Positions 19,161-29,416 of a DNA stretch of 29,416 bases are shown here, one piece after another (the first letter of the stretch is position 1; each line of letters starts with the position of its first letter). The position numbers and the translations under genes are program-made. The DNA comes from Haplomitrium mnioides (Eukaryota > Marchantiophyta > Haplomitriopsida > Calobryales): the NCBI GenBank assembly GCA_049999725.1, contig JBNGIS010006074.1, positions 1 through 29,416 of the forward strand. Direction: 5' to 3'. Under the pieces are notes generated by a model. The model was not told the DNA's origin and did no database searches. It saw only the letters and a list, made by a program, of their open reading frames with translations.

Positions 19161-20103
19161 AAGAGAGAATTGAATTGAATTGAATGCTTAAAGTCCCAAA
19201 CCAGCCCAGGCAACAGGGACTTGAATACAACTCGCACCAATGTGTTGGAAAATTTGTCAAACGCAAGAATAAACATAATCAAAAAACAGAACTAAGAGGG
19301 GTGGGTTGAGCCCACCCCTACAGCAATGTGGTCAATCTCTGTCACCAACACTAGTACAATAAGAGTGGGCATCATCAAGGTCCATGTCAAGTGCATGGGC
19401 AGGAGCACAGAAGCAGAACTTCCCACAAGAAAAGGGCAAGCCAACGTTGATCTGGGTGCTTGAGGAAGGTGTGTACCATGCCAGGTGTGTCACCAAAAAG
19501 GCCATGGAATTTCCCACAGATCTAAGAGTATCACAGGCAAATGAACATCAGATGATGTTTATCCTCAGGCACCTGTAGGTCATATTATAGGCAGATTAAT
19601 TTCTCAGTATTTTGCCATTAACCTTGAACCACTTAGCTGCTTCACAGGGCAGGTGGTGGGAGCCTATCCTTACTTGTGCGAGGATGTAGATAAGTTGTAG
19701 TGATATGCTGTTGAACAGGTAAGGTTGTATACACTGAGATGGAGAGTAGTTCACTAGTGTGTTGTATTTGGCTATCTTGGATGCTGTTCTATAGGATTGC
19801 CAAAGTACCTTGAAGTAGTGAGACGGCTGGAGAGGTGGGGCCCAACATTGAAGCTGTTTCATCAAGCGATAATTTGATGGATGACCTCTGACTGGTTGTA
19901 CCAGTTCATAGGTCCCCTATAGCAGCTTGTCGGAACACTTCCAGAGTAATGGCTGGGTATCTGGTCTGCAACATGTCCCAAAGAGATTGGATGTAGTGCA
20001 CCAGTTTCTGTACTGCATATGCTTCAATTGAAAGGACACCAAACTCAGCAGCGAGGATGTGAAGTGGAGTAGTTTTCTGGACATTTGCTAGCCTGGTATA
20101 TAT
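19161..20103 (-). mobile_element. LINE-A fragment, 3' end through ORF2, interrupted by family B
   Basis: GAATTGAATTGAATTGAATG tail, 3' block (AAAGTCCCAAACCAGCCC), then the ORF2 C-terminus (about 19395-19480), ETAKWSKIN homologue (about 19620-19650) and LHILAAEFG (about 20030-20055, complement). It stops at about 20100 at the family B array. A short continuation (AAGGAAGTATTTGAGTGGCT then TCTCTCTGTGTTTCAACCAT) reappears at 21646-21690, showing that B landed inside this copy. Confidence 0.75.
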
Positions 20104-22129
20104 TGCTATGAAGTTGTGGAGAGAAAAACTAACCACAAAAACGAATAAATGGAAGCTGCAATAGTGCAACCTACACACATCACAACTGTGCAACACAGAG
20201 TGCAGCCTTCACAATGTGGTATCAGACACAAAGTTTCAGACAATTCAGCCTCATCATATGTAGCAGTGAAAGGCTGCCACAACTTCCTGCTGGTTTCATC
20301 AGTTCCCGACAGCAGGTCCTGATCAATCGTCGTACTGAGTTTCTGCCACTTTCCGGAAGTAACGGGAAAACTCAGTCATGATGATGCCTAGCACTCCACC
20401 AAGAATCCAACTAATCAAAATCTGTCAACTCTCAAGCATCCACCTGCGACATCATGCATTTCACTTTAGTTTGATCTTGTGAAGCAAACATCCAAGAGCA
20501 TAACTCTCAGAGAGGTCTGCTGAAAGGTTAGTGATTGGGGCCTTCTGCACCCTGAACATAGCACATGAAGCGCATCGCTGGTGACTACTTGGATGCAGAA
20601 CATCCGCTAAAGTCACTGAATATGTTAGTTATGAAGTTCTGGAGAGCAAAACTAACCACAAAAACAATTAAATGGAAGCTGCAATAGTCTAGGAAAAACC
20701 TACACATATCACAACTGTGCATGCATAGAGTGCAACCTTGACAATGTGGTGTCAGACACAAAGTTTCAGACTAATCAGCCTCATCATGTGTTGCAGTGAC
20801 AAGCTGCCACAACTTCCTGCTGGTTTCGTCAGTTCCCGACAGCAGGTCCTGGTCAATCGTCGTACTGAGTTTCTGCCACTTTCCGGAAGTAACGGGAAAA
20901 CTCAGTCATGATGATGCCTAGCACTCCACCAAGAATCCAACTAATCAAAATCTCTCAACTCTCAAGCATCCGCTTGCGACATCAGTCATTTCACTTTAGT
21001 TTGATCTTGTGAAGCAAACATCCAAAAGCATAACTCCCAGAGAGGTCTGCTGAAAGGTTAGCGATTGGGGCCTTCTGCACCCTGAACTAATAATATATAT
21101 TATTTATGAAGTTGTGGAAAGCAAAACTAACCACAAAAAAAATTAAATGGAAGCTGCAATAGTCTAGGAAAAACCTACACACATCACAACTGTGCACGCA
21201 TAGCGTGCAGCCTTGACAATGTGGTGTCAGACACAAAGTTTCAGACTATTCAGCCTCATCATGTGTAGCAGTGACAAGCTGCCACAGCTTGCTGCTGGTT
21301 TCGTCAGTTCCCAACAGCAGGTCCTGATCAATCTTTGTGCCGAGTTTCTGCCACTTTCCGGAAGTAACAGGAAAACTCAGTCATGATGATGCCTAGCACT
21401 CCACCAAGAATCACAACTGCACGCACTTAGAGTGCAGCCTTCACAATTTGCTGTCAGACACGAAATTTCAGACTATTCAGCCTCATCATGTGTTGCTTTA
21501 GCAGTGACAAGCTGCCACAACTTCCAGCTGGTTTCATCCGTTCCCAACAGCAGATCCAGATCAATCTTCTTACTGAGTTTCTGCCACTCTCTGGAAGTAA
21601 CGGGAAAACTTAGTCATGATGATGCCTAGCACTCCACCAAGAATCCAAGGAAGTATTTGAGTGGCTTCTCTCTGTGTTTCAACCATATTATATAGCTATG
21701 AAGTTGTGGAGAGTAAAACTATCCACAACAAAGAAAATGGAAGCTGCAATAGTCTAGGAAAAACCTACACACATCACAACTGCGCAACACATAGAGTGCA
21801 GCCTTCACAATGTGCTGTCAGACATGAAGTTTCAGACTATTCAGCCTCATCATGTGTAGCAGTGACAAGCTGCCACAACTTCCAGCTGGTTTCGTCAGTT
21901 CCCGACAGCAGGTCCAGGTCAATCTTCGTACTGAGTTTCTGCCACTTTCTGGAAGTAACAGGAAAACTCAGTCATGATGATGCCTACCACTCCACCAAGA
22001 ATTCAAGGAAGGAAGTATTCGAGTAGCTTCTCTCTGTGTTTCAACCATATTATATAGCTATGAAGTTGTGGAGAGTAAAACTATCCACAAAAACAAATAA
22101 ATGGAAGCTGCAATAGTCTAAGAAAAATC
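20104..22129 (-). repeat. Family B array: six head-to-tail copies
   Basis: Copies start (CTATGAAGTTGTGGAGAG-like) at about 20104, 20626, 21100, 21694 and 22055; one lacks that start (21409-21645). All copies except the last share CAGCCTCATCATGTGT, GCTGCCACAACTTCC, GAGTTTCTGCCACTTTC and CAGTCATGATGATGCCTA. The first two (about 520 and 460 bases) are the longest and nearly identical. 21646-22005 is repeated from 22006, including a LINE-A scrap, so that part arose by segmental duplication rather than fresh insertion. The last copy is only about 75 bases. The minus strand keeps short open stretches but no recognised protein. Confidence 0.8.
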
Positions 22130-23826
22130 TCCTTGGTCGAATTTCTACCCTTCCTCATCATGATTCCCTCTTTATAAGTATTGAGAGAACTCCATACTTA
22201 CAAACTCAGGTAGCCAATCAAAATGTTAATCAAGATGATCTACTTCAGAATGAAGAGACTAACAACCCACCCCAGAAAAAATTTTAGAGAAATTTTTTTC
22301 TAAACCCACTAGAGGTTCAACAGTCGTAGCCAATAACCAAGCCGAGTGACAATGAAGCCAAAGACAAACTCAATCCCTTTGTTACCTTCCTCACCCCAGC
22401 TGTGGATGAGAAAGGTTCCTCATAAGGCTGGCCAACAGCTGAGCAACTGTCTGCACATCCTATAGCAGAATTTCAAGCACATGGAATGCACAAACTGGTG
22501 GCCTACAGTGACCTGGTACCCGGGAGACATCAACTGGTGCGGCCAATACAGTATATGGCTCTTCTGCTGGTGAGTAGACATTGAAGAACAGCAGAGGACA
22601 CCCTAGCCTACTACCTCTCAATTATTGATGACTCAGATATATCATTTATGATTGTTTGAGTCTATTTCTAGCACATTTCTGACAAATGGGAAGATAGCTT
22701 TTACACACAAACTACACTCTACTATGAGATATGACCTGCTCCAACAGGAAGTGATTTGTTCAACACTTCCTGACCACACAGACCCCCAGTGATTGTCACT
22801 CTTCATGTGAGAAACTATGCTACATCTACGCCAAAACCAGCACTAATCAATGACTAGAGGCAAGAGGTAGAGCAGTGAGTTTGTGTGTGCGCCTTTCTTT
22901 TTGTACATTACGATAGTTACTCAACCATAGGGCAGCCCGTCATGGACTTTAATCAAAAGTTCATGAATAAATCTCCGAAGACATGGCCAAATCTAGTGCT
23001 CATCAGTACGCATGAAGAAAGCTTTCACAAAAAGCCGAAATACTAGGCAATTGATTTTGAAACATTTCCTAAAGCCTGAAACGTTTTCCAATCCGTTCTC
23101 TGAAATGTCGGGAGGCACTACCTCTACTACCGGTTAGGACTCCACCGCTGAAAAACCCCCTGAAGCTTCACCATTGCAACTGCGCTCACATCCAGGCACC
23201 ACCCCTTTCCACATCATGCTCTCCAAACTCTTTGAGGTTCTTATCGAAATTCATCTTCAAAGTCGTTTCCTCCCTTCAGTTCTCCCGCTCACTACCCCCT
23301 GATCGACGTTCAGCTCTAGCTTTCCGGGCCTCTAAAGCCCTTGCACACACGTCATCCTCCGATTGGTACCGTGACTGGACGCTCTGACTGCAACACTGGA
23401 ACCTCTCCATTTAGCAGGTCCCTTGATGCAGAAAATGAAGCCCTCCGATCCCTCCTAAATCGCGAGTTCTGCGTTCTACGCGAAAAGTAATTCAATTCAA
23501 TTCTCTCAAATCACATCTACGAACAGCTACTCAATGCCTCACCGGCGCGTCTATTTCGCGATGCTTTTCTCTCGTTCTTTGTGTGCTAGTGCCCCAAACA
23601 AATAGCGAACGATCCGCAACATCTCAGCTTGGGAAGAAATCTTCTACAATACCCAATGTCGAGCTAGTTATTTACCACGCTTCCCTCTCCCCGTGCAGCA
23701 AAAACCTCGACCCCGAGCCCCTGCATTGAAATCGAGCAAAAGATGCGAAAATCACGCGCGGCAAGAAATCTTCCCTCTGAGCTCATACTACCTTCTCTTT
23801 CCATTCACTCCTCTTTTCTTCCTAAG
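22130..23826. other. No recognised gene; mixed decayed sequence
   Basis: No family recognised at 22130-22850. At 22850-22980 a weak plus-strand LINE 3' end is possible (GACTAGAGGCAAGAGG, then GGCAGCCCGTCATGGACTTT, then AATCAAAAG). From about 23100 base composition becomes C-rich. A frame at about 23300-23380 reads RASKALAHTSSSDWYRDWTL and another at 23408-23489 reads AENEALRSLLNREFCVLREK; both could be decayed exons. TTCAATTCAATTCTCTC at 23491-23507 resembles a LINE-A tail without its UTR. Confidence 0.4.
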
Positions 23827-23990
23827 CTCACTCCTTGGTTGGGCACGAAGGGAAAACCAGGGAAACATACCTGAAGCGCATCAAGAAGGAGCAGTCCAGG
23901 GAATTGAGAGAGGGTGGAATTGACGTCGTGGCTGAGCTGAAAGCTGCAAGGTCGTCAAATGCTGTGCGAGCCGAGGAGGAAGCACATCGA
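23827..23990 (+). CDS. Candidate internal exon of an unknown protein
   Basis: An open stretch preceded by a long pyrimidine tract ending in TTCTTCCTAAG (a strong 3' splice-site pattern, AG at 23825-23826) and followed by CGA/GTAAAT (a good 5' splice-site pattern). The frame reads GHEGKTRETYLKRIKKEQSR, then ELREGGIDVVAELKAARSSN, then AVRAEEEAHR: charged, helix-like and free of stops. Without splicing it would stop at 24012. I do not recognise the family. It may be one exon of a broken or distant gene, or a chance frame. Confidence 0.3.
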
Positions 23991-25272
23991 GTAAATGTTG
24001 TGCAGTACTGTTGACAGGCAGTTACCGAGCTGGGAACGTAAATGCCCTATTTCATCGAGAAATGGTGATTTAGTGCTGCTCCGCTCACAGGGAAGAGAAT
24101 CTTCATTCTTGGCGAATCAAACAGTGCTTCTGCCGAGGTTGATCCGTTGTAAATGTTAATTCATTTGAGCATCCCCAGAACGCACTTGCCCATCACACTT
24201 TTAGTGTCGTCAGAGATTTAGCTTTGACCACCATCACTTCGGCGTTTTCACACGGTGGATACATCTCAAACCTGCTTTTGACTTTGAGATTGCTAGCGTC
24301 ATGAATGAGTATGGTTTCCTTCATAAGAGTCTTTGAGGTAGACCCTTTCTGTGCAAAATAGAGAGGAAGTGGGCCTTCATGGATGCATGCTGTGGTGGAC
24401 ACTCGCCGAAGTACTGCGTGTCTGTGCATCTCTCGTCCTGGCTAATCAACAATGTGTGCTACTCCTGACCTCTCTTTCGCAGTGTCGATTAGAGCTTTAT
24501 CGAAACAACACTGAACTGCTTTTTTTGAGCAGCTGCGTTTTCTGCGATTCGGTTTTTTTTTTGGTTATCCTTCTAAGAGTTGGGTTGGGACGTCATGAAT
24601 GGATTTTGTCGTCTGGTGGACAGTACGAACTTGAAAACCCTCGTGGCTTGAGCATTTTGTTTGGAATTGTATTTTGTATTTGAAGGGGTCGAATTCAGCA
24701 TATCTCTTCACAATCAACCCGGCAGGCAGAAGTAAGATGCTTACGTCCAGACTGTCATGGTCCTGCAACACCGGTAGTAAACTGACGTATGAAGAGCTTC
24801 CGCAGTTTACGAGTGCAGTAAAAGGGAATCGTGATGAGGAAGGGCAGAAAGTCGACCAAGGTAGTTTCCATTTTCTCAATTGACCACAGTTACAGAGTGC
24901 TTGAAGAAACTGTCGTGTCTGCTTAAGAGGCTGAGGTATTCTGAGCCGCGTACATGTTGACACTCCTGATTGCGGTAGGCGACAGAAATGTGGAAGAACT
25001 TTGGAGGGAGTTCTTCTCAAATCCTTCACAGTGGTGGGATCACAGTTCAGATAAGGTGATAAGTCTTATGTTTTCCTAGTCGAAAGTTGCTGGGATGGTG
25101 ATTGTTGGGTTTGAAGTGACCTTTGTTTTCTTCTCCTGACTGAGGACAGATTGTCCAAATTGGCTGCTAGTTGGATACCAGATATCCGGATTTCAAACAT
25201 AAGAGCTCAGGAGCACCACTGTGGATTAATGGAAAGCGGAACCCCGTGTGGGTGGAGGCCAATCTTGCTGCC
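23991..25272. other. Intergenic region upstream of the PPR gene
   Basis: No gene recognised on either strand. The 154-codon minus frame at 24565-25029 has no recognisable motif. A pyrimidine tract ending in GAGGACAG (about 25120-25150) looks like a splice acceptor, but the PPR frame has a TAG stop at 25168-25170, downstream of it. Promoter elements could not be assigned with confidence. Confidence 0.5.
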
Positions 25273-27450
25273 ATGATGCCAGGATCTGTGCAACTTAGCC
25301 CTTTCTCTTGGAATTCTATGCTTAAGAGATGCTTGAAAGCTAAAGGGGGCGGAATGGCCTTAGAACTATTCTACCAGATGCAATCGGAAGGCGTGCCACC
25401 TAACCGCCCTATCTTTGTGACAGTCTGTAATGCATGTGCCAGTTTAGGGGCACTCGCAGAAGCTAAGCGCGTCCATGCACAGATCATCAGATGTGGTTGC
25501 GAGTCGGATATGCTTTTGGGCAATTGCCTGGTCAATATGTACATCAAATGTGGGAGTATAGGTGATGCATGGAAAGTATTTAATACCATGCCTAATCGCG
25601 ACGAGGTTTCTTGGAATACAATACTCACAGGATTTGTGAAATTTGAACAAAGGCAGAAGGCACTAGAATTATATAGACAAATGCAAGCAGAAGGAATAAA
25701 GCCAGACCCTGTCACGTGCGCAATAATCTTAACTGCATGCGCCAGTTTAGGGGCACTGGAAGAAGGCAGGTGTATCCACGTACAGACTATAGAACTCGGC
25801 TGTGAGTCTGATGTGTTTGTGGGGACTAGCCTTGTAGACATGTATGCAAAATGTGGGTGCATAGATGACGCTCAGAATGTTTTCAACACCATGCCTAAAC
25901 GTGATGTGGTCGCCTGGAACGCAATGCTTGCTGGGTTTGTTAAATGTGAACAAGGTCGGAAGGCACTGGAATTATTTACTCAGATGCAAGAAGAGGGTTG
26001 CGAGGATGGTGTGAAGCCAAACATTTCTACCTTTGTCACAGTCTGCAATGCTTGTGCCAGTATAGCCGCACTAACAGCAGCTAGGGGTATACATGAACAG
26101 ATCATACGACACGGTTATGAGAATGATGCATTTGTGGGAAGTACCATGGTGAACATGTATGCCAAGTGTGGAAGCATAGATGTTGCTCGAAAAGTTTTTA
26201 ATAGCATGCCTGTGCGTGACATTGTATCCTGGAATGCCATGCTTGCGGGATACATCAAATGTGAGGAGTCAGAGAACGCACTTGAACTTTTTGAACGCAT
26301 GCAAGTTGAAGGAGTTAGGCCAAATGAAGTCACATTTGCTACAGTTTGCAATGCATGCGCCAGTCTTGCAGCTCTAGAAGCTGGCCAGCGTGTTCATGCA
26401 CAGATAATTGAGAGTGGCTATGAGTTTGATATGATTGTCGGGAGCACCTTGGTCAACATGTATGCTAAATGTGGGAGTATACATGATGCATGGAGAATGT
26501 TTAATAGTATGTCTGAGCATGACATTGTCTCTTGGACTGCGATGCTGGGCGGTTTGGCCATTCATGGTCATGGCAAGGAAGCTCTCTGTCTCTTTGAAAA
26601 AATGTCCCAAGGAGGTTTGCAATTAGGTGTCGTCACATTTGTTTGTCTCCTGTCTGCCTGTAGTCATGCAGGGCTAGTGGATGAAGGGCTCAGCATTTTT
26701 GAATCGATGAGTTCAGTTTTTGGTATTTTACCAACTGTCGAGCATTATGCCTGTATGGTTGATCTTCTTGGTCGTGCTGGCCGCTTGAATGAGGCAGAGG
26801 ACTTGATCACAACGATATCGTGTGAAGGTGTTGTCGATGCGTGGAAAGCCTTGTTGGGTGCTTGTAGAAATCACAATAATGTGGAGATGGGAGAGCGTGT
26901 AGCAAAAAAAGTCTTGGAATTAGACCCTCACGATATCACTGGTTATGTGCTGCTATCAAATATTTATGCTGCTGCTGGGCAGTGGGATAGCAGAGACAGT
27001 ATGAACCAGATGCGGCAGGATAGGGGTGTGAAGAAACAGCCTGGTTGCACTTGGATTGAGATAAACAGTAGGGTTCATTCATTTGCAGTGGATGATCGAG
27101 CACATGCACAAATAGGTATAATTCACACAGAACTGCAGAGATTGTCTCAGAAGATGGAAGAGGCAGGTTATGTACCAGATACTCGGTTTGTGTTGCATGA
27201 TGTAGAGGAAGAAGAAAAGATATCTCGTTTATGGCACCACAGCGAGAAGCTTGCCATTGCTTTTGGGCTTATTAGCACAACTCCTGGAACTGCACTACGC
27301 ATTTATAAAAATCTTAGAGTCTGCGGTGACTGCCATACAGCCACCAAGTTTATTGCAAAAATTGCAGGGCGGGAAATTATTGTTCGGGATGCCAACCGCT
27401 TTCATCATTTCAACAATTGTGGTGTATGTTCTTGTAAAGATTACTGGTGA
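25273..27450 (+). CDS. PPR protein of the PLS-E-DYW class (organellar RNA editing factor)
   Basis: Single-exon, 725 residues if it starts at the first in-frame ATG (25273; a second ATG follows at once). The frame is open back to 25171 but without an ATG. Motifs, numbered from that Met: four P-L-S triplets (10-110, 111-211, 212-316, 317-417), then P2 418-452, L2 453-488, S2 489-521, E region to about 586, PG box [11 protein letters not shown] 587-597, and a DYW domain with HSE (656-658), CGDC (684-687) and C-terminal CSCKDYW. The family edits C to U in plastid or mitochondrial transcripts: the PLS array picks the site and the DYW domain is the cytidine deaminase, whose zinc and catalytic residues are all present. 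The last residues are canonical DYW, not the variant linked to U-to-C editing. One P motif has a four-residue insertion (near CEDG). No clear transit peptide is seen, since the PPR array begins about ten residues in. It looks intact and functional. Confidence 0.93.
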   Translation: MMPGSVQLSPFSWNSMLKRCLKAKGGGMALELFYQMQSEGVPPNRPIFVTVCNACASLGALAEAKRVHAQIIRCGCESDMLLGNCLVNMYIKCGSIGDAWKVFNTMPNRDEVSWNTILTGFVKFEQRQKALELYRQMQAEGIKPDPVTCAIILTACASLGALEEGRCIHVQTIELGCESDVFVGTSLVDMYAKCGCIDDAQNVFNTMPKRDVVAWNAMLAGFVKCEQGRKALELFTQMQEEGCEDGVKPNISTFVTVCNACASIAALTAARGIHEQIIRHGYENDAFVGSTMVNMYAKCGSIDVARKVFNSMPVRDIVSWNAMLAGYIKCEESENALELFERMQVEGVRPNEVTFATVCNACASLAALEAGQRVHAQIIESGYEFDMIVGSTLVNMYAKCGSIHDAWRMFNSMSEHDIVSWTAMLGGLAIHGHGKEALCLFEKMSQGGLQLGVVTFVCLLSACSHAGLVDEGLSIFESMSSVFGILPTVEHYACMVDLLGRAGRLNEAEDLITTISCEGVVDAWKALLGACRNHNNVEMGERVAKKVLELDPHDITGYVLLSNIYAAAGQWDSRDSMNQMRQDRGVKKQPGCTWIEINSRVHSFAVDDRAHAQIGIIHTELQRLSQKMEEAGYVPDTRFVLHDVEEEEKISRLWHHSEKLAIAFGLISTTPGTALRIYKNLRVCGDCHTATKFIAKIAGREIIVRDANRFHHFNNCGVCSCKDYW

Positions 27451-27578
27451 CTGTTACCAGTGCAGATTAATGATAGACATCCTCCCTAGGCAATTTTTTC
27501 TTCTTTGCCTTCTGAAAGGCTTTGAACAGAGAAGCCGTTTTGACTGTGTACTTCAAATCATTCACCGATGTTCAACAT

Positions 27579-27584
27579 AATAAA
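27579..27584 (+). terminator. Poly(A) signal AATAAA of the PPR gene
   Basis: AATAAA starting 129 bases after the stop codon, followed by a T-rich stretch. A plausible position for a plant near-upstream element. Confidence 0.5.
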
Positions 27585-27797
27585 AACGGTTTTATACAGT
27601 AATTTAGTAATACTGTACGTTGTTCAAAGGATAAGGAATGAAATTTTCTGATATAGAAGTACTATCTCATTCCCTCTCCAAATCTGGGTCGGGTATGGTC
27701 AGACTGCTAAGAATTTCTTTCAGTGTACTGCAAATCACGATGATCATTATCATCACAGGAAGCAGCCTATAAAAGTAAAGCAGTTCAATTTTGTGTT

Positions 27798-28160
27798 TGT
27801 TCCTTGTTACTCTTGTTTGATGGGGGAAAGTTTGGGGATAGATGTGAGTATTCTGTTACATATGACTCTTTTGAAGAGTGAAAGTTTGGGGATGGTTGGG
27901 AGTATTCTGTTCCTTATTACTGTACTCTCTTTTGATGACTGAAAGTTTGGGAATAGTTGGGAGTATTTTGTTCCTTATTACTGTACTCTCTTTTGATGCT
28001 TGAGTTTGGGAATAGGTGCGAGTAGTTCTGTTCCGTATTACTCTCTTTTGATGAGTGGAGTTTAGGGATTGTTGCTAGTATTCGGTTCCCTATTACTCTC
28101 TTTTGATGAGTGGAAGTTTGGGGATACTTGTGAGTATTCTCATCTAGTTTGATGAGTGAA
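27798..28160 (+). repeat. Minisatellite, 55-61-base unit, about six copies
   Basis: Units carry GTTCCTTATTACTCTCTTTT, GATGAGTG, AAGTTTGGGGATAG and TGGGAGTATTCT, starting near 27798, 27854, 27909, 27969, 28029 and 28085, with a partial last copy. It lies about 350 bases past the PPR stop. Confidence 0.85.
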
Positions 28161-28734
28161 TACAGAGTAAAGCTGCACCTGGAGCTGGTAGGGCTTGTAT
28201 TGCTGATACTGTGAAACTCGTTGTTTTAGCTTCTCAACAAAATTTAGTACAGCAACCATAACCTAATTTGAAATTTGGATTGAATTTACTACATTTTTTC
28301 GTGCTGTAATTGGAGGAGGAAAATACAATGAAGGGGGAGTACAGCAGTGGTAAGAAGATGAGAGGCATAGCAGAGGGTGTAAAAACCAAAATCCGTGCAG
28401 GGTTTTTGCGCGGGACCTAATACATGACATCAAATTAGGTGATCTAGATTGGGAAAAGCCTCACCCTATAGTACCTTCTCAATGTTTGTTCAAAGTTTTG
28501 CAAAAACTTAGTACACATTTAGCTTCGATCCGGTAGTTTTTTCTTGCAAGAGATTTTTTTGTCTCAATGGTTTATTTTAGACTCGTTTTAATCAATATAA
28601 ACTCTTTGACACAAGTAGCACATCACTCAACAAAACCACTCCTATACTCAAGTCTTTTAGTACACCTGCAAAAAAGCAAATGGCCAACCTTCTAAATATA
28701 GAGAAACCAAAGCAGTAAGTATATTAATTGTGAG
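28161..28734. other. No recognised feature
   Basis: AT-rich DNA with no coding frame, RNA gene or repeat recognised. Confidence 0.5.
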
Positions 28735-29195
28735 AACATAGAGCAATTATACATAATACATAGCTTTACAAACGTTGGCTAACTTTACTCTTCAACTTTC
28801 TAACTTAAGTCAACTATGAAGATTACATATCCTAGAAAAGATTGAGTGAATCAACTCTTTAAACATAGATCAACTGTAAAGATTACATAAACATATCCAT
28901 GTTGAATGATTCAACTCTCTACATATAGAACAACTATAGAGATTGCATAACTCTCTCAATGTTGAGTGATTCAACTCTCCCAACATTGAGCAATTATAGA
29001 GATTACACAACCCTCAATTACATACAACTATGAATGTTGAGTTATTCAACTCTCCAAATATATGACAACAATAGAGACTACATAACTATATGGATGTTAA
29101 ATGAGTCAACTCTTTAAACATATAGCAACAATAAAGATTACAAAGACATATGAATTTTGATAAACATATAGCAACCATAGAAATTATATAACAAT
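28735..29195 (+). repeat. AT-rich minisatellite, 60-base unit, about seven copies
   Basis: Units of the form ACATATAGCAACTATAGAGA, TTACATAAC, ATGTTGAGTGATTCAACTCT. The clearest copies are 28801-28860, 28861-28920, 28921-28980 and 29056-29115, spaced exactly 60 bases; one copy (28981-29055) is 75 bases. The first and last are degenerate. Each unit contains a small GAGT..ACTC inverted repeat. Confidence 0.85.
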
Positions 29196-29372
29196 ATAGA
29201 GAAATTTGTCGTGCGCATACACATAGCTTGCACAACAACTACATCGTACACACACATTTCCTGACAACTACAAACACACAACATAGAATAGCAAACAATT
29301 GGGTCTCATGCGTAAACAATATATAAGATCTCACAATTGCCGACACACACCAGTCTCATCATGTTATCTTGT

Positions 29373-29373
<1 letters not shown>

Positions 29374-29416
<43 letters not shown>
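29374..29416 (+). repeat. (AG)n microsatellite at the window edge
   Basis: Pure AG repeat running to the last base, so its length is unknown. 29196-29373 has no recognised feature. Confidence 0.97.

Noticed and set aside
20375-20530. Possible C/D-box snoRNA in family B (ATGATGA .. CTGA)
   Set aside because: The box spacing is too long and no terminal stem or guide could be shown.
21432-22026. Plus-strand frames in the family B array (65 and 121 codons, similar to each other)
   Set aside because: Their similarity comes from the tandem DNA repeat. No start context or known domain, and other copies break the frame.
24565-25029. 154-codon minus-strand frame
   Set aside because: No motif, no family resemblance and odd composition; judged a chance frame upstream of the PPR gene.
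25371-25862. Antisense frames under the PPR gene
   Set aside because: Shadows of the strong codon pattern of the sense PPR repeats.
28735-29195. CRISPR-like array or origin suggested by regular 60-base spacing
   Set aside because: The whole unit repeats, with no unique spacers. In a plant nuclear context this is a minisatellite.
1-29416. tRNA, rRNA or organellar DNA insertion
   Set aside because: No cloverleaf, rRNA or plastid/mitochondrial gene sequence was recognised by eye.

Overview
The window looks like nuclear DNA of a land plant, most likely a fern or another seedless vascular plant. It has one intact, intronless pentatricopeptide-repeat (PPR) gene with a complete C-terminal DYW domain, a gene class that is very large in these lineages. 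Upstream lies about 22 kb of decayed, nested retrotransposons. No bacterial, organellar or viral genes are seen. The species call is inference from gene style only.

Layout: 1-9345 holds two partial Ty1/copia elements (LTR-like DNA joined to reverse transcriptase at 1-1450; LTR-like DNA, gag and integrase at 6641-9345). Between them sit pieces of two non-LTR retrotransposon groups. One group, called here 'LINE-A', has a jockey/CR1-like reverse transcriptase, an ORF1 protein with a coiled coil, and a 3' tail of short (TTCTA)-type repeats. The other is a plant L1-type element. 9346-12440 holds LINE-A ORF1 and 3'-end pieces, one of them embedded in a GA microsatellite. 12441-16156 is one long, decayed L1 element. 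16157-20103 is a stack of minus-strand LINE-A fragments. 20104-22129 is an array of a short, 5'-truncated retroposon called here 'family B'. 22130-25272 is mostly unrecognised, with one possible host exon. 25273-27450 is the PPR-DYW gene, followed by a poly(A) signal and two minisatellites; the window ends in a GA repeat.

The only gene that looks functional is the PPR-DYW protein, predicted to act in a plastid or mitochondrion as a site-specific C-to-U RNA editing factor. The most unusual material is LINE-A: about a dozen 3' ends within 15-18 kb, conserved and partly covarying hairpins near the 3' end, repeated association with (TC)n/(GA)n microsatellites, and two copies in which ORF1 lies directly against the 3' UTR with no ORF2. 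Together these suggest a microsatellite-seeking plant LINE with an ORF1-only derivative. All similarities were judged by eye, so boundaries are approximate (about 10-30 bases) unless stated otherwise.
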